Source: Aporrectodea caliginosa (lineage: Eukaryota > Annelida > Clitellata > Crassiclitellata > Lumbricidae). From it: DNA of 64,000 nt. This document shows positions 1-14,400 of the stretch, in pieces; position 1 is the first letter of the stretch; each line of letters begins with the position of its first letter. A program made the position numbers and the translations under genes. The notes below the pieces were generated by a model that saw only the letters and a program-made list of their open reading frames with translations, was not told where the DNA came from and did not search any database. The DNA lies in assembly GCA_020284085.1 (NCBI GenBank), contig JACEVL010000081.1, forward strand, positions 334,501 to 398,500, written 5' to 3'.

Positions 1-783
1 GATGGTTGGGATGTCGATATGTAAAGGCGGAATAACCTATTAGCTGTAGTAAGCCAATGACTGTGGGCTATCTTTCCATTCTCTCTGCTGCTTAAACTTT
101 CTGAAATCGATCCACTTTCAACAGCCAAACACATTTAATAGAGGAATCTTTGATCTTTACTCAAACTCTGAAACCTGTAATTTCTTGCAAATCTCCATGA
201 ATTCGTTTGCAACATACGACATCAAGCACTGACAAGCAGTAAGAGCTTTCCCTAAACAATTTCGAGCTATTTACTCTGAGCTTTTTAATGCCTGTTTCTT
301 AATTTTATCCTTTCTTTTTCATCACATTCCTTATTTCTTTATGCAAATCTTCCAACTTGTGTTCCGTGGATCTTAAGGTGATAGTGGGAATTCCAGCTTT
401 AATTCAGACATCAATGACATTTGTAGCAACTTCCTTCGCATTTTTGACGCCGGGGTTGTTTTTGAATGTTCTGATTTTCTAATCATGTAAAACTGCCTAA
501 AATTTGCAATTGCAGGTAGCTGATTTTCGGCAACTCGGAAGCACACCCATATACGGGGCAGGAACTTTTCTTTCTAGTTTTAACGCTATTTTAAATAGGT
601 ATTTCCACAGTACATGTCTTTTTTGCCATGGTTTTCAACTGCGAAACTAGACGAAACTTTGGTTGCTCGGCGGCAAAGTTAGATGCCATAAATTTGATGC
701 AATCTTTCTTTAACACTTACTTTTAGGGACAGGAGCAACCTTTCTGATAGTGCCAAAGTTCATTTTTAACCAAAACATATTTC
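1..783. other. No gene recognised
   Basis: No open frame, repeat array or RNA gene could be recognised here. The sequence is AT-rich and ordinary for this window. Confidence 0.4.
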
Positions 784-892
784 TTGCTATGCCCTACTGG
801 TTACGCCACTGCAGCTGATGGTGTGGCTGCAACGCGGACAGTATCTACCACCTCAATCACCCAGCGCGGCAGAGATGGCGGCGGAAGTGTTG

Positions 893-1962
<1,070 letters not shown>

Positions 1963-2033
1963 AAATATTGAAAACAGTCATTTTTAATCAGTCTATACAC
2001 AAGTTTGTTGGTTTTATGAAGAAATAAATTTGT

Positions 2034-2036
<3 letters not shown>
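1963..2036 (+). mobile_element. 3' UTR of the RLE retroposon
   Basis: This segment, from AAAAATATTGAAAACAGT to GAAGAAATAAATTTGTATAA, recurs almost unchanged at about 35,065-35,140 and 36,110-36,190. In each case it is followed or flanked by an A/T trinucleotide array, so it is the 3' terminus of one retroposon family. Confidence 0.75.
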
Positions 2037-3510
<1,474 letters not shown>

Positions 3511-3534
3511 AGTTCTATTTATACTTCCAGAGGA

Positions 3535-3715
3535 GGAACTGCGGAGGAAGGGGAAACATAGTCAAGTCCGCCGGGGACAGACAAGGCTAGCATGCTGCAG
3601 AGAGGGGGACATAAGCCAAGTCCCCAGGGGACATAGCCAAGTCCCTCTGGGACACAGCTAGCATGCTGCAGAGGCGGAGGAGGTGGACATAGGCCAAGTT
3701 CTCCCGGTGACATAA
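3535..3715. repeat. Imperfect tandem repeats with GCTAGCATGCTGCAGAG
   Basis: The block GCTAGCATGCTGCAGAG occurs twice. The phrase GGGACATA(A/G)(G)CCAAGT(C/T)C recurs about four times over 180 bp. It is a degenerate minisatellite with no coding interpretation. Confidence 0.7.
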
Positions 3716-4214
3716 CTAATACGTCGTCATTGTGACAATTGGTTAAAAAGTCTATCTATAACATTTGTGTGTGGGTGTGTATGTGTGTAGCGACGTTCTT
3801 ATAAAGCAACGTTTCTTAGTTTTAGTTTCTATTCTACTTAGAGACACTGATCTTTCTATCCGCTTCGTGTCTATCATTGGGAACCAGCATATCCAGAACA
3901 GACAGTTCTTGTGGCCGATTGTTTAGAGCGCCTGTAGGCAGGTAGGTAGGTTTGTAAAATTAAGTCAGTCACGTAAGAAAGAAGATCCGGTTCTGTTGTG
4001 TCATTTAGTAATTTTAATTGAGTGGTGGCGATGCTGATGATGACTATAACGTAAACGTATGTATTTACGTTACGTTTTAAAGATATTCTGCTAAACAAGA
4101 CACTTAACAAGGCGCCTGTCTAGGCTGTCTTACTGTCGAATTATGCCGCTTGTCTGAGTGTACAACTGTACATGTATGTATTTGTATCTGAGTGTTAGAA
4201 ATGAGTCATTCGCT

Positions 4215-4762
4215 GGAGAACAAGGGTTCGCAGCGGTAGCGGTCTCTGCAGCTATTCGCCTGCATGCAGCAGCGCAGCCTTAGCCTCGATCGTGATTCTG
4301 GCAGTAAGCCTATCTCCAACTCCTCTGTCTGACTCTCTCCGGTCAGCGCTGAACGAAGCCTATCGCTAAAGCTGGTGGCACGTAGCACTAGCATCAGTCC
4401 AAGTAGGCTATCATCATTCAACAGCAGATGCAGAAGAGGAACAGGTTAGGCCAGTCGTTGACTGAACATTTTCTAACGTAGGAGAATTACTGTTCAGTGT
4501 TGCTGTCGTCTTTCTGGTCTCCTCACGGAAAGGAACAGCGAGGAACACTTCCGGAAAACGACCGGAACCCAGCGAGTACAGAAAGAAGGCTTTCGAAGGG
4601 AACTAGACAGAAGATTCAGTAAGACGAGGAGAAGGAGGAGGTGAGACGTGTTTTTAGTCTGTAAGCGCTGCTAAGAAGTTTATACATGAAAGTTGCTTTT
4701 TCTGGACTAGGCTTTAGGCAGCTATAAATACCCAAGTAACTTGCATTCTTACTGTTTCTTTA
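4215..4762. repeat. Dispersed repeat R2, left part
   Basis: The stretch with ACTCTCTCCGGTCAGCG, CTATCGCTAAAG and GTTAGGCCAGTC matches 33,370-33,520 with scattered differences. The remainder of the same repeat resumes at about 7790, so the element at 4774-7679 appears to split this copy. Confidence 0.6.
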
Positions 4763-4773
4763 TACACTGATAA

Positions 4774-7679
4774 GGTGAACTCATACAAAGTCGGACACTT
4801 TTTGTTCCGACCGATGCTACTCCGTAATGCGATGTCATATACAGAATGTTTAAAGTTTATTATATGGGTATATTTCACAACAGAAGGAAAATTAGATAAA
4901 TTTCTGTTTCTCCTTTGGACGGCTTACAAAAAGAGTAAAATTATCATTTATAATTTTTAAATACATTGTAGGGCATGAATTAGTTATAAAAATTATTTAT
5001 ATTATATTATTTAGATGATTAGTATGAGGAAAAAATTATAAAGTCCAATTTTAACCCGAAATTGCATTGTCCTTTCTTATGGTGAGCCAATTCAACGTTA
5101 CGTTAGAGTAACAGCTAAAACGCTTAACTGATGTTTTATAATTTTTAGATCATTAACTTACATATATCCATTGCTCTGTATTGTTTTTATTAACTAATTA
5201 ACAAACTAAATAATTAAAAAATAAATAAATAAAGCCCTCTGTCTTCAAATATTGGTTACAACACCGTTACGAATGGGTTTCTGCCATCTGGGGAATAAAT
5301 TGAAAACTCTCGGTTTTTGAATAGGCATCTTCGATAGCAGGGAACCAGTCTGCATTGATTTTACCAACAAGAAATCAATATGGATGTTTGCTTCTGTTGA
5401 CAATTTTCGGAAATTTATCCGGTAATGTAATAGTATAAAAAGATTTACAACTCCGTGACTGTAGTTATTGCACTTTGCGTATATATATAATTTTTTTCTT
5501 TCAAAAATAATATTGAAATTGACAGCCTCGCCACTATAAACTAACTATTTTTTGTATCTTAACTCGTCCAGTAAGCATGGAGACCTAATTATGAATATTT
5601 TACAACTCCATTGCTACAACTTCGTTACATTATTTTCTTTTAAAATGAATTTATTTAATGGTACATGTAGAAAATTTGTCGTAAAAATAGTTTAAGTTGC
5701 TGTGTAATAATTTAATGCACACTTAAAACTAATTAATCACTAATTATAAACAGTGGCAGTATATTGTATTGTGTATTTATTAAGTAACGGAGTTGTAAAT
5801 ATTTAGGAATCAAAGTTGTATGTGTTTCACATAGTAAAAAACTAAAATAAAAAATTAGTCCAAATCTGTCAAATTTAACCTCTGCTCAGTATCAAATATG
5901 CTTCAGGACTGCTAGTAAAATATTTGTGTAAAACATTTTTTTAATTTTGCATGTCTTTCTTTTTCTCTAATTCTATTTCTGAATTTGCCGCCTGTTGTGA
6001 AATATACCCATATAGCTTATCATCTCATTCAACTAATGGAAACAGTGCAACCTGGCCAGTTTTATATAAACTCGACAAGGAGTGTCGCAAGTAGCCTACA
6101 GTGAGCTGAATAAATTTGACTTTTTCAGTTTTCAGTTAAAGTTGGACACTTTGTTAGGTAAACTTGGAAACTGGACAGTAATATGGTAGCATGTCCCTAT
6201 TTGGCTAAAGTTGGACAATCAGGCTATATATGCTGAACTGAAAGATTTTCGTCCAGTTCGGAACAAAATTTAATTTTAAAATAACATTTAACAATGAAAA
6301 TAACTTAAATACAGCCAATAAAAGAGCAGTAGGCCTACACAGTGTACACATCAATTACAAAAACATAGGCCTTAGGCCAATCAGCAGACTTGTGCATCAG
6401 ATGCACACTCGACTGTTAGCTAGTTCCATGAAAGAAGTAGAAAAGAACATGAACATTTCAAATTTTTTAAACATTCTTTACAGATTATCGCCATCAAGGA
6501 CCCCATATTCTTCTGCAATACTTTCGTGAAACCATCTGTTGCAACATCCTTCGCATTTACCGTACACCACTACTAATGCCTCTTACGATTATTAACATTG
6601 CCGTATTCAATGCTGCACAATGTAACAGTATTCTCTGTCCTTTAATTTCTATTTATTTCTTTTAATCTTTTTGCCAAATTTGTCCAGGCCTTGCAGTTTA
6701 GCAAGCTTTATTGAATCTTTGTTGTCTTCCGTTCCCTTCTTATTTCTTTCCATAATGTCTTCCAGCCTTATCTTGGTGTTCCATTTTCACCAATCTTTTG
6801 GTTTCAAGCACTCATCTTCTGTTTTCTGTTTCCATCTGTTAATCTCAGTCTTATTATACTCTATGTATAATTGTATATGTTCAGCGGAAGTGAGCGTGTA
6901 CACGTTGATAAAGCTTTATTCTTGCGTTTGCTGGAATGTCTCTAACAGTCTAACTTAAGTCAGGGTGTCATCGCTCGAAACCATGAAACCTGTAATAGCC
7001 TGATAATGTCTATGGCTTGAAAAGCCAAGCAGTCCAGTCTTTACTACAAACCGGTACGCTACTGACTGAAATTCCTTTTTGCCTATAAATGGAAAACCAG
7101 CTGATGACATTATTTCGTATCAGCTTAGCAAATTCTTCTTCATCACTTTCTGGAAGAACTGTCTTCCTACCAGAAAAATGTTTGAAACCTTTACTTGCCT
7201 TTAATATATCTGTCAAACATGGTTGAATTTGAAAAAGTCGGACACACCTTTGAAGGGCTTAACAAATTTGTCCGACTTTGACACATGCCTATTTGGCAAA
7301 GTTGGACAGCAAACAGCTCCAGTTTAAACTGTGAAGCTAGTTTAAAATCACTTACACAAGTTACACAAAACAGGTTTAATACTGTAATCTTCATAATAAA
7401 AATTCAAACTCTTCCTATTCAGCAATTAAAATTATCATTGACCCTTAGCAGTGAATGTCAACCTTTAAAATGCTAGAAATTCGACATACATCAAAAAGAG
7501 TCATCTTCTTAACTGGAGCCAACAATCTCTTGAAGGTTATTGAGTTTTATTCACTAGATGGACCCTTTGTAAGTTTAATTTATTATACTGCAATCTGTTG
7601 ATCGAAGTCTGTTCTGCGTAGCAGGCTGCTACAATATTTGTCCGAGATTGCCTGATGTCCGACTTTGTATGAGTTCACC
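4774..7679. mobile_element. ~2.9 kb TIR DNA element with subterminal AAAGTYGGACA repeats
   Basis: The left end GGTGAACTCATACAAAGTC (from 4774) is repeated in inverted orientation at the right end (to 7679). Variants of AAAGT(C/T)GGACA or its complement recur inside, near both ends (about 4787, 6138, 6215, 7230, 7267, 7300, 7637 and 7656). TIRs plus clustered subterminal repeats are known from CACTA/EnSpm and hAT elements. A CACTG lies just outside the left TIR at about 4765, but the right end lacks a clear match, so the superfamily is open. The interior is AT-rich with no intact transposase. Confidence 0.65.
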
Positions 7680-7925
7680 GCTACGTCAGCTGGGTCGGTG
7701 ATCGTTGCGTTCCTCAGCCAATGGAGATATGCATTTGTCATGCTTTCGCTATTCAACTCGATCCCATCGTGTCTTCCCCTGTGTTGACCGTCTTCCTGGA
7801 ACGGTCGGTCACTGCACCTACATGTACTGTTGCCTTTGACTCTGTGCAGCATGCATTTGCTAACTGTCTTAAAGTGCACTTGTTTGATCTGTTCTGTTAG
7901 ATGGTCATCGATTCTGTGAGCTACT
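7680..7925. repeat. Dispersed repeat R2, right part
   Basis: TACTGTTGCCTT(T/C)GA, then TGCAGCATGCATTTGCTA and GTTAGATGG, matches 33,595-33,690 in the same order. At 33.3-33.7 kb the two halves are adjacent, which supports reading 4774-7679 as an insertion. Confidence 0.6.
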
Positions 7926-8014
7926 TAGAAAGAGTTATAATAAGTGTCATGACAAAGGAATACATGCATACATTCATGCATACAAACATGCATAACTATA
8001 TGCGTAGATACGTA

Positions 8015-8760
8015 CGTTAGGGTGTTCCCATCCCTAATGGAGAATTTTCATCTATATTTTTTTCTAATCCTCCAATCAACCATTTGGTGATGGCTTATAT
8101 TGAGACTCTATAGTCAAAATATTTGGAAGATTGAACAATATTTAGGACTTGCACAAACCAGTTGAAATTCTGAAAAAGTGCATCTTTTCGTTTTAAACCA
8201 ATTATTCTTAAATTATGCATTGGAAAAGTTTTTGCAAACCAGCAAATGTTTCAAAATCACCTGGATGATTAGTTTAACAGTGCTCCCTAATAAAAATTAG
8301 GCAAGAGCATTTATTTTTGGAGGCACAGCGAGAAAATGGTCGGAGAGGAACGATAGCCGCAGTAGATAGAAACCTCACACTCAAGAACAAATGCAATGCT
8401 GCAAATTATTCAGTGGAGACAAAACACGCAGAACTGTGTGACATCATCACTACCACAGGAGCTGATATTCAGGAAAGTGATGATTATAATTGTGATGGAT
8501 TATTGTCGGACTTTTGGTTTGTCACCTGATCCTCAGGAAGATCCGTGAACTTCAAAGCCGAGAGTGGTATATATAGGCATGATGAATGTGATCACTCCTG
8601 AAGTGAATGCAGTACTAGATCGGATAAAAGGAAGGGAAATGGAATGCTGGTCAAGTTCTGCAATGGCTTCATCAGGACAGATCCAGCTTGATCCGAGTTA
8701 CGCCGTACCACGTCTAAGAGATCATGCATCTATTATGTCTCAAAGTCTCCTGCACTGATT
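8015..8760 (+). pseudogene. Decayed DNA-transposon relic
   Basis: A TTAGGGTGTTCCCATCCCTA start resembles the ATTAGGGTGGTTCATCGGCA at about 27,725, which heads the larger transposase relic there. Broken frames follow (8317-8529 and 8564-8758), including a stretch reading roughly NVITPEVNAVLDR that I associate with the same multicopy transposase-like family. Frameshifts and stops make it non-functional. Confidence 0.4.
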
Positions 8761-8764
8761 CACT

Positions 8765-9063
8765 GATTGGTCTGCTGGTGAATAGGTTGGTATACCGGTG
8801 ACTATGCTGGCATACCGGTGACTATTTTAGTATACCGGTGGCTATGTTGGTATCCCGGTGACTATTTTGGTATACCGGTGGTTATGTTGGTATCCCATCT
8901 CGGTGAATTTGTTAATATACCGGTGACTATTTTGGTATTCCGGTGAATATGCTGGTCTCCCGGTCACTACGCTGGTATCCCGGTGATTTTGTTGGTATCC
9001 CGGTGGCTATGTTGGCATCCCGGTGACTATGTTGGCATTCCGGTGACTGTGTTGGTATACCTG
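8765..9063. repeat. Minisatellite, GGTATNCCGGTGACTATNTT unit
   Basis: About 13 degenerate copies of a ~20-24 bp unit containing GGTAT(A/C)CCGGTG. One or two units of the same motif recur at about 63,145, at the start of the second copy of the surrounding repeat. Confidence 0.9.
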
Positions 9064-9835
9064 ACTCGGCTTTTGTCTGACGTTGAGAAATTTTAGACAT
9101 TTGCATTAGGCCTACATTACAATTATAAAACATGTTGTGTCCTTCAATCTCTCTCTGGTCAATCTTGGCAAACAGAATTTTGTTCTTCGTGAACATGGTA
9201 GCATACCTGTGTCAAACGCTCTCTTGATTCAGCGCTCGTGAATGAGTGGGTGCCCTCTCTTTAGACCCATCTCTTATCACTTTAGAAACTCTCGACTAGC
9301 CATGCATTATACCAGGGGGTCTCCAAAGTACGGCCCGCGGGCCACATCCGGCCCGCTAAGGCCTCTAATCTGGCCCGCGGAACTCTCCTTGAAGAAACAA
9401 ACTAAATTGGGAAAATTGAAAATTTTAACGCCGCTGTACTCTGACATGCATATTGCCAAAATCCAAGTCGCTGTTTGCACACTAAATTCAGGACTAACGA
9501 GAAACCATCTTAATTGTTATTGATATCTGCATTGAAATTCTGCACTGCATCAGACCTCAGGAATAATAGTCTGTTTAAAGTTATTCATTCGCGGTTTTTT
9601 CTTCGGAGTTTTGGCCCGTGGAGCTTTAGAAAGTCAGCAATGTGGCCCCCCGCTGGAAAAGTTTGGAGACTCCTGCATTATACGACTAAAACGTAAACGT
9701 CACTGGTTGGGAAATTGGATCCGGTTTAGTCCAGCCTAAAAATTATGAAGGCGCAAGTGGTCTGATTGAGTGGTCGATATTTCTGAAATTGTATATTCTA
9801 AATTTTTATTGTTTTATTGGTTAGTAGGCTAATAA
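9064..9835. repeat. Dispersed repeat R3, copy A (interrupted by a hAT MITE)
   Basis: The sequence from CTGACTCGGC through AAATTGTATATTCTAAATTT matches 63,170-63,530 in order, with many point differences. The second copy lacks the 9313-9675 insertion. Confidence 0.75.
9313..9675. mobile_element. Non-autonomous hAT element (MITE), 363 bp
   Basis: It starts CAGGGGGTCTCCAAAG and ends CTTTTCCAGC..., TTTGGAGACTCCTG inverted. It is flanked by a perfect 8-bp target duplication CATTATAC at 9305-9312 and 9676-9683. The related empty site at about 63,390 (CTTTATACGACCAAAA) confirms the boundaries. TIR form and duplication length identify hAT. There is no coding content. Confidence 0.92.
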
Positions 9836-10070
9836 TTATGTTGGCCTACACAGCATAACCTCGTGGCGGAAACATCGAAACATTGAGACCGGCAATGCCG
9901 TGTGTCTTCGACGCAGTGCACTATATAATAATATAGAACAACGATCGGCCAAGCTACGTATACATAGGCACGAATCCATGCTCGTTTCATCTGTCGAAAA
10001 TGGACGATTCTGTTCAGAAGCGTAGCTGCACAATAAACATTACCAGGTATTGGCTTTTTATCGAGTTCTA

Positions 10071-10103
10071 AATTGAAGGGTTTGGTGCAATAACCAGGTA
10101 AGT
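10071..10103 (+). repeat. Left 33-bp terminal inverted repeat
   Basis: Exact reverse complement of 16285-16317. It contains GTGCAATAACCAGG, the motif repeated subterminally. Confidence 0.9.
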
Positions 10104-10288
10104 GCAATTTTATAGTTTTCGGCAAAATGAGTTTGAATGTTTTTCGATCTTCATAAGGTTCCCGTTTAGTGTAGGAAATAGATAATGAGAAAATTTCAAA
10201 AGTTTCAGGTGCAACTATGTGCAATTAATCAGAAATTCAATTTCTCACGCCCTGCTGTCGCTAATTACTTAATTATATGCATCTTGAA

Positions 10289-10459
10289 GAACAAACCTGG
10301 TTATTGCACGGAAACTTCCGTGTGATGCCGAGACTTATTTTGATGCAATAATCAAATATGTGAACAAACCTTGTTATTGCACGGAAACTTCCGTGTGGTG
10401 CTGAGACTTATTTTGATGCAAGAATCAAATATCTGAACAAACCTTGTTATTGCATGGAA
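10289..10459. repeat. 73-bp subterminal tandem repeat, ~2.3 copies
   Basis: Units begin GAACAAACC(T/T)GGTTATTGCAC at 10289, 10362 and 10435 (partial), a period of 73. Each unit contains the terminal motif GTTATTGCAC, so the array multiplies a probable transposase-binding site. Confidence 0.85.
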
Positions 10460-10658
10460 ATGATAAACGGTCAATAACTGTGAGCCTAATGTACAAGAAC
10501 AAGGTAACTCTACAAACACATTTTTTGCCACAAAATCTTCATAATGTGAACAAATTTAAATGCTTAAAATAAAATGTAGTAATTCATCGAAACAAAAATG
10601 TATGTAAGAAAAATACAAAAAAAGAGTCACAACAGCTGCGAAATAGGATTAGTCAATG

Positions 10659-10827
10659 TTATTTGCCACGTGTCACCGATTTTGCCTTGGCTGCAACTGA
10701 TGATTTTGGATTGACCCCTGCCAATGATTTCGAGGACTTCGCAGAGGTTGACCGAGTTGAGGACCTGGATCTCACAGAGCAGCGACCGGTAGATTGTTTC
10801 GACTTGGATATCCCTGTCGAAGATAAC
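10659..10827 (-). CDS. Possible short basic Ser/Lys-rich terminal exon
   Basis: On the minus strand a good acceptor-like end (TATGCACAACAG) precedes an open stretch of about 55 residues rich in Ser, Lys and Arg, ending in TAA at 10659. It lies downstream of the DUF7869-like gene on the same strand and inside the same TIR unit. It could be an accessory exon or chance. An acidic open frame on the opposite strand covers the same bases. Confidence 0.25.
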
Positions 10828-10861
10828 CTGTTGTGCATACAAAATGTATAATGCATGTACT

Positions 10862-10992
10862 ATACCATTAGATATTTACATGCCCTCAAACAGAGTATTA
10901 GATATTTACACGCCCTCAAGCAGAGTATTAGATATTTACATGCCCTCAAACTGAGTATTATATTTTTATATGCCCTCGAACAGAGTATTTAC
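10862..10992. repeat. 30-bp tandem repeat, ~4.3 copies
   Basis: The unit ATTAGATATTTACATGCCCT plus CAAACAGAGT repeats with a period of exactly 30 and increasing divergence to the right. A 10-residue repeat in one frame simply follows from the period being divisible by three. Confidence 0.9.
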
Positions 10993-11423
10993 ACCCCCCT
11001 CACACGTGCAATACATAATTCAAAAGCTATGATGAAAACAAGACTAATAAAGTAAATACGCCAAGAAATAAAAGTTTAGACCAATTTGAATAAAAGTATG
11101 CATCTGCAGCTTGTCTGGTTAGTATTGATTTTAAGAGTTCAGTTTTGATATGTTTTGAAACGTCCACAGGCTTATTCCACTATCTGAGAGAAGGGGTGGC
11201 AGAGAATTTCAAGAAACCAGACAGGAGAAACCAAATGCACGCTGGCCAAGTCGAAGAGTCATGCAGGATATGTAGGAGTGTCCAAAACAATTGTCCAGAA
11301 TATCTTTAAAAAACTTTCTTGGTTATACCTATCTTGCATAAATCATTGGTCTGGCCGGAACATTTCTTTACAATACCTTAACACTATGTAACAAAATAAG
11401 AGAGACAAACTTAGGGTTTCTAC

Positions 11424-14400
11424 TTACTCAGCTTCTTCAACATCAGAGTCATCATCCTGAATGTTGTTGTCTGTTGATGAAAGTGACTGATAGAATCCTT
11501 GGAGTTCATGTGGTATGTATTGCATCTGTTTCTTGATGTCGGCTAATTTCTTCTGCTGAATGGGATACTGGCGTGCAGGCATTGATATTAGGGTAACGTC
11601 TGGCATGACTGGTAGCAAAGAATGCTCTAGGTCATCATCTGACCGTTGGTGTGGAACCAAGTGGACAAGTTTCCATGGTTCTTCACTGTCTGAGGAGTGA
11701 GATTCTTTATACATATACGATCCAAACTGAGTTATTCTAATCCATCGCACTTTATCCCGAAATCGAACCTTTTCACCTGCTACGTTGTATGTATTGTTAC
11801 GCAAACCCAGAATACCAGGCAGTGCCTTAATGTCAATAAACTTGTCTGCCATGCGGATCACAATCGGTTTGTGCTTCGACTGGCTCTTAGTCATGATATC
11901 TTGATATTTGTCCACAGTAAAGATCTTTTCCTCAGCTCGGACACGTTTCTCAATGTGAGCAAAATCCCGGTCGCTGTCTAAAAATGAATGGCCTGGTTCA
12001 GGAAACTTGTGATCTATGGCACTAACTTTTTTCGCTCCAACGAGATATTGCCAGAAGCACAAAACGAAGAAATTTTTGTTCTGGCCTGCACAACTATCAG
12101 ACCACAGAATAAGACTGTGGTCGCTGGTTATTTTAGCATCTTCAATTACAGTGAATAGGCTACTGCAAACTTCGATGCTACCGCGGTGACCCTGATCTTC
12201 TGACCATATATTGAAATATGGCTGCTCCATCTCAGACGTTATTACGTGAACACCTGCATTGTAGAGCCACACTTGACGGAGATAGAAGGCAATACTTGTT
12301 GATAACTTGGGAAGTGGGAGTGTTTTCTGTAAGTCAAATGTTCCAAATGCGATCTTTGGATCACTTCGGGCTTTAGCTCTGTCATCTTTCTGAACAGAAA
12401 AAGCTAATGCTGCTCGAGCTTCATGTCTTTCATCTTTTCCAATATCACAGACAGAGCACGTATCAGATCGAGGAGACCCAAATCCTAAATTGAAGCGAGT
12501 CGTGAATATCATTCTGTAGAAATGCTGCGAGACTGCCTTAAACTCATTGCTCTCACACCATTCTTTATATAGTCCATACATTTTGTTAATGCTTAGTGTA
12601 GGCGAGAGATACATTCTGCTGGGATTACAATTCCTCGAGTAATGTGATACATCAGCAGGGAACTTTTTGATATGTTCCATAACTTTCTCAATTCCATCAG
12701 GACTAACCCTGCATCGGTTCATATGGCGTCCTTTAGCGGCAGGGCGAACTGCTGACACACCATCTTTATGCTGACTTAGAATGTAGTCGACTTTACTACT
12801 GGTAATTTGATGAAGCTTGGAAAAGGCTGCTTTGCAAATTGATATACACTGTCCTTCAACGGTTACGAAATATGCAAATGACATCTTTCGGTGCCGGTGT
12901 GCATCCAGTCTTAAAACCTTTGGAGTAAGTGGCTTTATGCAGCCGAACAGATAAGCATTTTTTAGGTTTTCATCAGTAAGGTCATAAAAACCATTGAAAA
13001 CACTTTTTCGCTGACTTTCATTCAGTTTGATGCTACAAAGTCTATGACATTTTTCTGTACACAGGATTCCAGTAATCAAAGGTTGCTTAGCAGACACTAG
13101 TTTACCGCCTGCACCAATATATGCACGGCCACTTTGTCTAGCTTTCTTAACTTGGTTTCTTTTCCATGTGTCTTCATTTCGTATTCTCTTCCGGCTGTTC
13201 TTGGGCTTCTTAGCTAATGCTGCTGATATAGAATTATCGCCATTTTCTGGCGGTTGCTCCACTTGGGCACATCGATCATTTCCTAAGTTTTTCTTGTTTA
13301 CAAAGGAACACACGATATTTCCGTTCTCCTCAAACTCTATTTGCAACATGTTGTCAGTTTTCACTGCTGAAAGACATTCTGCCGAGATTATGTAAGAGCC
13401 ATCACCAGCCCCATAAATGCCAGCTACATGGTCCTGTATGTTAGGTAAGTTGACTTCACGTGTTTCTTCAGCCAATGGTTGTTCATGTGCTTGAATGTTA
13501 GGTAAGTTGACTTCACGTGTTTCTTCAGCCAATGGTTGTTCATGTGCTTGAATGTTAGGTAAGTTGACTTCACGTGTTTCTTCAGCCAATGGTTGTTCAT
13601 GTGCTTGAATGTTAGGTAAGTTGACTTCACGTGTTTCTTCAGCCAATGGTTGTTCATGTGCTTGAATGTTAGGTAAGTTGACTTCACGTGTTTCTTCAGA
13701 CAATGGTTGTTCATGTGCTTGAATGTTAGGTAAGTTGACTTCACGTGTGTCTTCAGCCAATGGTTGTTCATGTGCTTGAATGTTAGGTAAGTTGACTTCA
13801 CGTGTGTCTTCAGCCAATGGTTGTTCAAGTGCTTGAATGTTAGGTAAGTTGACTTCACGTGTTTCTTCAGCCAATGGTTGTTCATGTGCTTGAATGTTAG
13901 GTAAGTTGACTTCACGTGTTTCTTCAGCCAATGGTTGTTCATGTGCTTGAATGTTAGGTAAGTTGACTTCACGTGTTTCTTTGACAGCCAATGGTTGTTC
14001 ATGTGCTTGAATGTTAGGTAAGTTGACTTCATGTGTTTCTTCAGCCAATGGTTGTTCATGTGCTTGAATGTTAGGTAAGTTGATTTCACGTGTTTCTTCA
14101 GCCAATGGTTGTTCATGTGCTTGAATGTTAGGTAAGTTGACTTCACGTGTTTCTTCAGCCAATGGTTGTTCATGTGCTTGAATGTTAGGTAAGTTGTCTT
14201 CACGTGTTTCTTCAGCCAATGGTTGTTCATGTGCTTGAATGTTAGGTAAGTTGACTTCACGTGTTTCTTCAGCCAATGGTTGTTCATGTGCTTGAATGTT
14301 AGGTAAGTTGACTTCACGTGTTTCTTCAGCCAATGGTTGTTCATGTGCTTGAATATTAGGTAAGTTGACTTCACGTGTTTCTTCAGACAATGGTTGTTCA

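Noticed and set aside
4763..4774. CACTA superfamily assignment from CACTG beside the left TIR
   Set aside because: The right end does not show the matching CACTR terminus, so the superfamily is left open.
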